From: Curvularia sp. ZM96
Taxonomy: Eukaryota; Ascomycota; Dothideomycetes; Pleosporales; Pleosporaceae
Length of the DNA stretch: 64,000 nucleotides
Assembly (NCBI GenBank): GCA_022457065.1
Contig: JAJGBQ010000005.1
Coordinates: forward strand, 62,001 to 126,000
Direction: 5' to 3'
The translations under genes were made by a program, and so were the position numbers. Positions 34,731 through 44,222 of the stretch are shown here, in pieces. Numbering within the stretch: the stretch's first letter is position 1; each line of letters begins with the position of its first letter. The notes beneath the pieces were generated by a model that searched no databases, had not been told where the DNA came from, and saw nothing but the letters and a program-made list of their open reading frames with translations.

Positions 34731-35568
34731 GGCCAAGGATGTATTTGTCGGCCCTTCTTCGGTGTATAGTGCCATGACGTAAAAGTTTTCTGGGAGGTTG
34801 TAGACTATGAATAGCGACCAAACATGTCTACAGGATGTCGATATACTCCACCCATAATGACTGAGCGTGCCTAATGTTCTGGTCATAAATTTAGGTAGAA
34901 TAGTTAACCAGAGGCTCGTAATAAGTGCCACAGCTGCAGCAGAGCTTGCTACGTTGCTACTTCCAACCATCTCTTCCAGCGCCATTACCGTCAGCAGAAA
35001 TTCTTATCTTCACAGGGGGCTTTTGTACAAATGTATTTCCCTTGTTGAGGTCCGGATCAGGCGATGGTAGCATATTTGCAGTGGGATAGGATCCGAATCT
35101 ACTCTGACAACCTAGATATCAGGGACACGTTTTTAGTGCACTTGTTCCGCTTCTACTGCAGTGAGACTCTCTAGCTTTTGGTTACCTCATTTAAATTTCA
35201 GAAAGGTTTTTTTCACATGCTGAGACATGCATATATGCACTGTGCGGTAAAGATTCTGGTGAATTTGATCGTTAGGTAGAGATCGTAATCGCGATAGATT
35301 AGAAGCCGCAAGCCCATGCTGGAATCTGGCTCTTTCTTCTTTTGCAGTGAAACTGAAATATGCCTAATAAACTCATAAAGTGGGCGTAAGATTAATTATC
35401 AAGGTCTACTCTTTTTCTAGGACTATCATACTCTAAATTAACTTTACTTTGTAAGAGTCAAGGCTGACTGCGTTTCTAATGCCAATGATGAGCTTTACGT
35501 CAACCGGAACAAAATAACCCAAAATCCCGCCCTTACCTTCGCTGCGTGATATATACATATTGGCTAGT
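34731..35568. other. Intergenic (convergent)
   Basis: Lies between the 3' ends of P450 2 and the PTH11-like gene. Only short, unconvincing frames were found, with no repeat or RNA signal. Confidence 0.5.
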
Positions 35569-37023
35569 CTAGCTAGCTCCCGGCTCACTTGTAATGCTGA
35601 TCTCTTCGATCCGGTGTATTTTACCGGGCTCTTGCAGAGTCAGCTCCACTTCACTGTCAGACATTTCCCCAAGATTGCCAGTTCGTTTCTTCCATATCCC
35701 TGTGCCATAATCGGCCTTGGAAGCTCGTACGCGAGTGGTCTTGTCTTTGCTGGCTGAGAAGGGAGAGTTTTGCTGGCTGTTGGATGCGATGGAGTAGATC
35801 CTGGACAGTAGGGGTCGCAGAGAGACCATGGAAAGTATGATGATAGGTATGGTAAACTCGGCTGTAGCGAGAACGTCTTCCAAAGTCAGTATCAGCGCTG
35901 CAGCGATGTATCAAGAACTCACAAATGGAAATATCATTTGCTACTATCAGCATGGCGATGAAACGAGCAAGGCTGACTATGATCGTGATGGCACCGAGCA
36001 TAAATACGACCAAAAGGCCAACTCTCTCGCGTTTGAGACGTAGATTGAGTCCACGTATTAGTGGAAAGGGAAGTAGGAAAACTAAATATGTCTGCGTTAG
36101 CGTAACTCAAGAAGTAATCAACTCTGTAAAAGAAAATAAAACAAGGAGCTGAGTGGGTCGCGACGCCGTGAAGGATTTCTTAGAAAATATAACCTGATCA
36201 GTCCTGAATACATTGTATGCCTCAAGAGATGATTCGTGTAACTAACACCATCCTAATTATCCATCATGACAACGTTGGATCTAGCCGCTGCTGTACCTTT
36301 CTCCGCCCCTGTCACCCATAAGAAAATTAAATGGCTCACTTACTAAGGACTTCGGAAGTAAAGTTAAGTGACCAATTGATTTTGACGAGGGTCATGGAAG
36401 AAAATGCTTGACACTGCACATCGGGTGACCTGTGAACGAATGATTCAGCATGAGGCCAGTATCAATGGGCATGGTGTAATCGTACCAGTTATCTCCAGGA
36501 CGTGGACCACACCAGAAAGTGTCGGCAAAAATAGTAGTCAGACAGGACAGGACGGCGAACGCAATAGCACCATTTAGTGCTTTGCGAAGAGTTGGAATTG
36601 TTCGCGGCACTATGATGGCATAGAAAGCCAGCATACTAAACTTAGGGAAATACAATCCAACGTCGAAGAGGTAGTTGGTAGCAAAACGAATCTGGACTGG
36701 GTTAGCGAAACCCCAGCTTTACGTAGAACATGCCCACCTTCATAATCGCGACCGAATTTCCTGCGAATACATCCATTGCTCCGAGTCGGTATGTCAAAGT
36801 GTCACAGATGACTAGACCTAAAGCAGCCAACAAGGCAACTATAAGCATAGAGTCAGACACAAAATGCGTCTTCTGGCCCATGTGAAGATGTAAAAATATG
36901 CGAGCGTTCACCAGTAAAAACGACAGGGCGAGAAGAAACCATTCAGACGCCTGAAATGATTTAGTTACGGTAGTCGCTCTAAGTGGAGCATAAACTCACG
37001 ATTACGCCCTCGGGCTTAACCAT
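35569..37023 (-). CDS. PTH11/rhodopsin-domain type integral membrane protein (receptor-like)
   Basis: A seven-helix plasma-membrane protein of the fungal rhodopsin-domain family, related to PTH11-type GPCR-like proteins. I model six exons: 37023-37000, 36950-36738, 36691-36486, 36429-36344, 36081-35923 and 35876-35569. Introns are 49, 46, 56, 262 and 46 nt and all phases agree, giving 331 aa. Family landmarks are NARIFLHLHMG, LFDVGLYFPKFSMLAFY, FWCGPRPGDNWS followed by CQAFSS, the NWSLNFTSEVLIFLLPFPLIRGL segment and GAITIIVSLARFIA. No CFEM domain precedes the helices. The tail of about 80 residues is hydrophilic. The 262-nt intron is unusually long for this window and is the least certain part. 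The open pieces are short when unspliced, so this gene is easy to miss. Confidence 0.75.
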
Positions 37024-39509
37024 TGTGAATCGTGGGGTTTGACAGCTCCTACAGAGGAAGACAATCTCTGGTGAAGGTTAAGTCACGTCGAACCGCCAAT
37101 ATGGTCCCAAAGACTCTGCTAATGGCGTGAGAGGAGTTCGTAAATCTATCATGAGACCCACAAGCGACGTAGGAAAATCATGAGCGCGTTCTTTCGTACA
37201 ACGATAGCCAAGAAGTGCGAACACAAGTTCTCCAGTGTTCATTTTATAGCCGTAGCTAGCGATTTCTCTCACACACTGCTGTTAGGGGTGCCTATAATGG
37301 CGACCTCCAAGACACAGGGCGCAGATCATGGCGTCTTAATAAGCTAGTGAACGCGCGACGGAGCCGTTCCGGGAGGAAGTGATTCGTGCGGGGAGCATTA
37401 GCGCAAGAGTCAGTTCCCCGGGTCGGGTACACAGATCCGAGAGTTTCGAGCCCCACTTCAGCACGCTTGGCTGGCGGCCTGCCCGGTTTCCGATATCATA
37501 ATACGAGTAGGATTTGCTTTTATTGCCGGGCACCATTATCGCTAGCTTATCTTAGCACAGCAGTAACGTATGATTGATGGGATTAGACGGTGGGTGGCAT
37601 TTGTAGTGCCAATTCGCTTCACCGCCCTCTTCTCTTGGCTTAGCTCTTCAGGCGTCCAGATCTCAGTCCAGTGTCCAGGGGCACAATAATGCATTGGAGG
37701 ATCAAAAGACCCTCGCTATCATGACTCAAGCCGCCCGCCAAGTCCCAGTTCCTAGCATGGCGGTCCAACCGAGCAGCTTGCGTATGTACTTATCGTTTTG
37801 GAGGACCACATACATAGACCCTGGACTGCATCTGATTGCTGAAATCCCTTTGCAAGATAAGCTCGCCAGTACCGAAGTGGCAAACACCTTGGCGTAATAC
37901 GCCATCCTGATCCTGATTTCTGGAAACTCTAGCGACTCTTGGCGATCAATCCGCGAGGATACCCATGTACACCCCACACACCTAAAGCATGAATATATCA
38001 GGGAAGGAAAACCAGGATGCTTCCTTGTGGAGACTTGCCATACGTGTACGAAGTACATATACCTTGTTGGCTTCCGCGACTTTGCGTTGCTAACGTCATG
38101 CAAAGACACTCAACGTGCTACTCCAAGATTTATGCCTCAAGAAACTGCTTAACATACTCCCACAAACTATGGTATGCGTACATTCGGACTTCATTCATTG
38201 AAACATTTCAGGTTGAATAGTTGATCGTTTCACCAACGATACCGTCGTGATTGACAGGCAAGTCGGACAAGTTGTTAGCAGCGCTTCTACAGGTGCCTGC
38301 GGTTTGCTATTACTGCCAGCACATGGCCACCGCCATAGCGACAGTTGTGCTCCTGTCATGCACCTGAAATGTTTTCCATTTCTCGAAGGCAACCCACATT
38401 CTCACGTATCTTGACCACAGTGATCATAATCTATTGCTAGCGAGACTCGGGACGGAGTGCCGACTATCCAGTTGTTACGCCCGCAGCAAAGGTATACGAC
38501 TGATGTTGTCGCCCAAATAAACGAGGACATGCCATTCTTGCAGAGTTTTCGGCTCGCCAACGCTTCATGGATGCCCTATGGCGTTTATCGGATCTATTCC
38601 TAGTGATGGCTGCCTTGACTATGATTTCTGCACACAACCTTATCATTACCACCCTCGATAGCATTCGATTCTCGGCCTCTTGCTCTTTTGTGACATGGTT
38701 TTGACTCCAATCAAAATCCCATGAATCTCAACCTTTCACTCACAAAAACGCAGCAGGTTGGTACACAGACGATGCTAATGGGAGATGCAGTTACGATCAC
38801 ATGCCAGCTGTACCATATTGTTTAGCGTCTACGTCGTTGGGGTGGCGAATTGGCAGCGGGTAGCGAGACTAACGTTGACAAGTGATGGCTGGCACTAGTT
38901 GCTAGCGCAGCCATTTTGCCGGGTCTAGATCAAGTAGATGGCAACTCCTGGGACCTGAAAACACAGATTGTACTCGGCGTAGAGCTAGAAAGTTCAGGGC
39001 TTTACAAGCTCATCCAATTTTGATCAGCCACGCAAAATCGATAAACAACATGGCGTATGTACATTCTAATCTAAGGTTCTATCAATACGTCTAATAATGT
39101 CATCAGACATGCGCCCTGCTTGTAGCTCACTCTGTGTTACATCAGCTTTCAAGCCCAGCCCATTGAGAGGTTCTTGGTCGTCGCTCGCTTAAGGCCTGTT
39201 TGGTGTCGCTCTTTGAATTGCGATTCGTCGGATTGCCATTTGGAGTACTTACCGTAGTTCAACCGCTGCGCTCAACCTATAGAAGCCATCCGGAGAGAAC
39301 CCCGTTCGCAAATAGGGGGTGGCCTAGTTTCCTGATTAGGACTACGTACTAGAAGTGCTGGAAGTTTTAGCCTTTTGCCGCCTTAACCACCTACCTACAG
39401 TGGTATCAATCTCAAATGCCAAGCGCACCAACAAGCTTTCTGCTGGCAATGCTTTCAGTCGGATTCGCAATTCGCATCGCGAAACTAGAAGGCCCGAATA
39501 ACGAGAAAT
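37024..39509. other. 2.5-kb gene-free stretch with repeat remnants
   Basis: No gene was recognised. At 37,385-37,500 there is a segment with a tRNA B-box-like word and a GGCGGCCTGCC word that also occurs near 16,015. At 39,193-39,494 there is a possible miniature inverted-repeat element. Frames elsewhere are under 130 codons and lack motifs. Confidence 0.4.
39193..39494. mobile_element. Possible miniature inverted-repeat element (MITE-like)
   Basis: The left end begins GGCCTGTTTGGTG and contains GAATTGCGATTCG. The right end, read in reverse complement, begins GGCCTTCTAG and contains GAATTGCGAATCC at a similar distance. The ends are therefore imperfectly inverted across about 300 bp. No transposase frame lies inside and no clear target duplication was found. 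GGCCTGTTTGG-like ends occur in hAT-type elements. The evidence is modest. Confidence 0.3.
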
Positions 39510-40018
39510 TCATACTCCGTAGCTCCACCCCCACCAAAGTGATAGGTATTCCGCAGCCCCGAGGCTGAGCGGCGTATCATCCCACTGAACAGTATCACGA
39601 TAGCTGGGGTACCCCTGCAGCAGCTCGCGCACTGTCGTTCCATCATTCAACAGAATGCATGCGTATTTTCGGCTCTGTATGATGCAACACACGCCCCTTG
39701 AGCATTCAAGATGACACTGTGAATCTCAGCGCACCCCTTTGGCACATTGTTCGGGTCTAACTGACGTATCGACTTTGAAATCGGAGCGTCCTGCTCAACA
39801 TTCCGTTTCAGCCCAAAGCTCTGGTATTTGCAAGGAAATACATCATTCAGTCGAACTTGTTCGTGGTTGGACCAGCTGATTCTGGAAGATGAGTGTGATC
39901 TTTCCCCTGGCCAATGCCAACGGCTGGGTCTTGCAAGTGCTATCATGAACCACTCAAATTTGTCACTCTCGAGACAGCAACGGTGTCGACAAGTCCCGAA
40001 ACCGATATACTGCAACAA
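39510..40018 (-). pseudogene. Unrecognised coding remnant in two overlapping frames
   Basis: Two minus-strand frames, 40018-39647 and 39692-39510, overlap and read as one continuous protein-like sequence if a frameshift is allowed near 39,670-39,690. The composition (regular hydrophobics, motifs such as LLNDGTTVRELLQGYPSY) looks more protein-like than its surroundings. I do not recognise a family. It could also be two exons of a small gene. Confidence 0.3.
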
Positions 40019-41440
40019 AGTTCTCTACATGGCCGTTAATCTCTTCTTCACTTCTCGTTTCGCATCGTATCGCCATCATCATAGGCTTTTACTGGGCCTT
40101 TGTGCTCGAGAGCGCGATGATTGCGGTAGCTGTGTCGCTTCAGAACATCGTGAGCTGCAGGTAGAGTACTCCAGAAGAGACGGCGAAGGATATTAGATTT
40201 CAAGAGTCGGACGATCTCCCTCAACGATAAGTGGGTTACGCCAAAGCCAATGCTATATGGAAGGGTAAGGTAAATAACTAGTCTTCGGAGTCACAAAGAC
40301 GATTTATATTTCATACTCGATCCCAGTAGTAAGAAGAGCAGTACTAGTTGTAAGGAGCACCGCGACAGCGAAGTCAAAAAGCTTCAGTAGCTCAAACGTC
40401 ACGGTGGACGTGCTCGAGTCGTTGGCAGGGCATACGAATCAAACTCCCACGAAGCAACAAGGCATACAATGGCCAGCAGCTAGAATAAAGCACGCCGTTA
40501 CACAGAATGGGCCGCACGACTGGAGAGCATTTGAGTTAGAGACGAGATGCAGAGGATCACCGGCTGAGAGACAGGAAAATGTATAGTTCTTCCACTTTGA
40601 CACATGGTTGTAAATGTTATCTGGCATACCTTGAGCGACTGAAGTTGCTGACGTAGACGCTAGGCCTTGACAGCATTCAGTGTGAGGGTTATGGGGCATC
40701 AGTAAAGCCAGTCCCTCACACGAATACCGCGAAGACGAACAGGCTGCTGAGCAGGTATAGTCGCTTAAAACAGGTAGTCGTCCAGTCAGCTAGACAGTAG
40801 TCGCGTATAATTCTTTTGAATGGTGGCGAATATGGCCAGCAGTGTGCCGTAAAGCAAACTCAGCATTGACATAATCATGGTAAGTGTAATGATGAAGCTG
40901 ATCTCGCGCGCCTTTGAACGAGAGAGCATTAGGCGCGCATGGAGGTCTGGTCAGAACAAATGTTTCTCTTCTCGCAACATAGATTCTCGTCCTTTCAGCA
41001 TCAGAAGGTGGGTGAAGTGAGTATCTAGGTGGCTAAGTACAGGATGCCAGCTGAGACACCACACCCAACTGTGGTGAGGCCCAGCCGTCCCATGACAATA
41101 CACCACTACCAAATTCTATTTTTCCTTCTCTCATTAAGTTACTTCATCAATGCTTTGGGGTTTGCTGTGCGATCTTGTATAACTCGTTCATTGTGCAAGT
41201 GAGGAGATGCTAGAAGTACGTGGGATCACGCCAACCCCAATATCAGGTATGTAGTGTAAGTGCATCCAAGCTACGGTGTTGCTGCTCACATCCTCAATTC
41301 GCTCAGCAAATTGAATGGAAGATTTGAGAAGGAAGGTATGCATTGGCTGCTCTCTTCCGCTATTGAAATCTACCCCTTGTAGTCATTTCCGCTTACCAAT
41401 GACCTTGCGCGATGCCGCCTTGGACCTCTCTAATTTCACT
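40019..41440. other. Intergenic
   Basis: No recognisable gene, RNA or transposon. Frames are short. The right end is the terminator region of the small secreted protein gene. Confidence 0.45.
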
Positions 41441-41993
41441 CTAGCATGTAGCTACCACATTTTTCCCAGCCTCTTTCGCTTTCTGAATAAGAGTCTGTGC
41501 AGCAACAACTGCAGGGTCAGAACTAAAATCCGACGTTAGCTCCTCAGCACTTCCACAATGGAAAGTTCAGAAAGCCTACGTATCGCCTTTTTCCAGCGCT
41601 CTAGCGGTAGCCTTGAGACCAGCCTCTACGACGAGGCCAGCCTGCACGGTACTAGGGTTAGCAGCTGATGCGCCGTGCAAGGAAAATATGTCCTTGGCAA
41701 TTTGACCAACTCCACCAGTTGCCTGGACAATACCGGCTTTGGCAGCATTGGCGACGGATGCGTCCTTGATCTTTAGGACATTACCGCCTGCTTCGTTGAT
41801 AGCAGATACAATTTGGGCGCGCGCTGAAGTGCATTCGAGGCTGGACCCTCGGAGGAAGAGAGCTAGCCAAGTAATTAGAATCAATCAGTACATTATAAGA
41901 TGCGACATGTATTGGGAAATGAGATCTGAACGTACTCGCAGCAGAGGAGCTTGCAACAAGGGTGGCGACGACGAGAGTTTTGAGGAAGTACAT
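41441..41993 (-). CDS. Small secreted protein of unknown function
   Basis: I model three exons: 41993-41936, 41862-41580 and 41522-41441. Introns are 73 nt (GTACGT to GCTAG) and 57 nt (GTAGGC, GCTAACG branch, TTTTAG), giving 140 aa. Without the second intron the frame stops at 41,576 and loses the last 26 residues. Residues 1-19 form a signal peptide (hydrophobic VVATLVASSSA). The mature part is alanine-rich and probably helical. It has only two cysteines, one near its N-terminus (ECTS) and one as the very last residue (VVATC), so a single disulfide could tie the ends. No family is recognised. It could be a cell-wall-associated protein or an effector-type protein; neither can be decided from sequence. 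Confidence 0.7.
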
Positions 41994-43200
41994 TTGGTAA
42001 AGTAGAAAAGGTCTTGTAATTGGCTAATTGGTGTTTATTAGAGGAACTGAAGTACACGAGGTCAAATACAAGTAAGACTACAGTGAACAATGCTCAGATC
42101 TCCCGGTAGGCATATTGGCTTTTATACGTTCTGAGAGCAGTCTTCTGGCAAGGCTCCCTGTAGTTGATCTTGGGACTGAGGGTTCGGCACCAGGGTACTC
42201 TAGAAGCACCAAGGTCCGATTTCCCAACTTCGCATTACAGGGTTTGGCTATGTGATGCATACAAGCCCAGAGATTGGAAATTCACATGAGCCGAGGTATG
42301 CATTCACAGCTTGAGGTTTCCATGTGTCAATGTGCCAAAGGATGTGGTTAGATATCTCAGGATCCGTAGCCAAATTAGGAGACTCATTTCATGAACACGT
42401 AAAATCCAACAGGGACACAATACATCAGAGTTACTTCATCAGTGCTTGCAGATGAGCTTTTGCGCATCATTCACGGCGTTCCCAACTCTTATTGAGACTT
42501 GTTGTTATTCGTACGCGTAGCCTGACTCTACCGGACCCTGGCTTTCAATACATATAGACGTAATTAACCTACTTGCCGCCAAACAGGTAGAAGTGCCTTT
42601 TCCCAAAGAAGAGCCTTTGAAAACCTTGAAAGGTTATTGTTGCAGTCTCATTGGTGGCTGTGCAATTTATCATAGGGCTGAGTGTTTGTGTCACTATACA
42701 ATGAACATGATGAATACTAAACACATATAATGGTAAGACGTAGATGACTTGAACAGTGATCACAAACCCAACCCACGTAATCACTCTACTATCGCCCACC
42801 GCCGCAGATACCGCAGAGATGTCACATAGCGATGGGCGAGCTGGAAGAAGTAATGTTGTCCTCATCCTGAATAACTAGGCATGAAGCAAAGACAGCAAGA
42901 CTTCACTTAATGCTGAATCGCTCCACTGATTGCTATTGGGATTTGGGTCTCTCACCCTGTTCGTCATCATGGCCTAATCATTCAAGCAGCCGAAAAGCCA
43001 TGTCTACAAACTAAGTGAATTGTTTGGCAATACCCCAAAAAGCAACATTATACACCGTCATATGCCAGTCATGATTCACCCTTCATAGTTTGGACGGAAC
43101 AAGGGTCCGTAATGCCGTAAAGCACCTCAACCATGGGCCTCATTCCCCAATCCAACTTCCAAGATGCTAGTAATAATTACTTTTTGAAACTTTGCACATC
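41994..43200. other. Intergenic
   Basis: Promoter region of the small secreted protein gene, then about 1 kb without a recognisable gene. A 98-codon minus frame at 42,569-42,865 has a hydrophobic stretch but no start context, splice partner or family match. Confidence 0.45.
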
Positions 43201-43896
43201 CTATGATTTACTCCGCACTTCCAGCTTTCGCGGCTTCTTCCTCTCTTTCGTCTCGCTACCTCCTCCCTCCTGGTTTTCCTGCTCTCTCCGCTGCCGTGCA
43301 ATCTCATCCGCTGCTTTCCGCAGCGCCTCTGGATCCGGTATACCGTCGTCCTCAGGTCCAGCTTGCTCGTGGCTCTCCCCTTCCTTTTCGTTCGCGCCTT
43401 GTTCCTCGCCCTCTTTCTTCCCCTCCCCACCTTTTTCCTCTTTCTTATTCCCAAGCTTGATCCACGGGCCATGGACACCGCCCACGCCGGCCCCGACTAG
43501 GGTGCCCACTGCAGTTGTAGGTATCGTCGCGACCGTGCCTACCAGCGTCCCTACTACCGTGCCTAGCCCAGCTCCAACAGCCATGCCGATACCCCCACCA
43601 CCCACGCTACCCTGGAACGCGCCGGAGCTTAGCATCCGCGCCTTCTTGCTGTTGCCATGGGCTTCAATCTCCTTCTGGTACGCATCTTGCAGGTACTTTT
43701 CGCGCTTCGCGGGGTCTTTGATGGCTTCGGCAGCGGTACGAAGGGAAGATGCTGTCTTTGCGGAAGCAAGCGCTGATTCAGCACTCGCGGCCGCTGCTTT
43801 GAGTTTGTCTTCGGGACTGTCTGCGTTCGCGGCAATATTCTTGAGCTCGTCTTCGGGTAGAGAAGCGGTTTGCTGGTTCGGCTCCTTGGTCGACAT
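43201..43896 (-). CDS. Glycine-zipper protein with charged flanks
   Basis: A single exon coding for 231 aa. Residues 1-85 are Ala/Lys/Glu-rich and probably helical, with repeated SPEDKLKAAA-type words. Residues 92-142 form a glycine-rich hydrophobic segment with GxxxG-type spacing (GMAVGAGLGTVVGTLVGTV...GTLVGAGVGG), typical of glycine-zipper membrane insertion or helix packing. The remaining 85 residues are highly charged and low in complexity (KKEEKGGEGKKEGEE). There is no signal peptide. I know no function for this type in fungi. The reverse strand also has a long open frame caused by the biased composition. The minus frame was chosen because its composition and start context are coherent. 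Confidence 0.65.
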   Translation of the reverse strand: MSTKEPNQQTASLPEDELKNIAANADSPEDKLKAAAASAESALASAKTASSLRTAAEAIKDPAKREKYLQDAYQKEIEAHGNSKKARMLSSGAFQGSVGGGGIGMAVGAGLGTVVGTLVGTVATIPTTAVGTLVGAGVGGVHGPWIKLGNKKEEKGGEGKKEGEEQGANEKEGESHEQAGPEDDGIPDPEALRKAADEIARQRREQENQEGGGSETKERKKPRKLEVRSKS

Positions 43897-44222
43897 CGTC
43901 AGGGCGGGATGTTCGAGAAAGATCCAGTGTGTTGAGCCAGGTGATAATCAGGTAGGTAGTGTGGAAGCGCCATAGTGTGATTTGTAGGCAACATGGTAAG
44001 TGGTGGCATCTGATGAGGTGCAATACACGCTCTGACGTCATTTGTCACGTCTCCGCTCTCCAAAACTTGGAACACGCGTACGACCACAACACAGAAAGCA
44101 TTATTATGGACTATGAATATTCGATGATGTGACTTGGTCATATTAAGCTCGTTAATCCAGCGTCAGGCTGGTAGATGCTATGCTAAATAAAGTCTCAACA
44201 ACAACTACTCGCCTTTCATTAC
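43897..44222. promoter_or_regulatory. Intergenic: glycine-zipper promoter and GH31 terminator
   Basis: A 326-bp spacer between two genes on the same strand. Nothing specific was identified. Confidence 0.45.

Noticed and set aside
37395..37470. tRNA gene
   Set aside because: The T-arm-like word has an extra base and no matching acceptor stem could be formed on either strand.
43133..43975. 280-codon plus-strand frame opposite the glycine-zipper gene
   Set aside because: It is a mirror of the biased minus-strand gene, Pro/Ser/Phe-rich without domain, and has no independent support.
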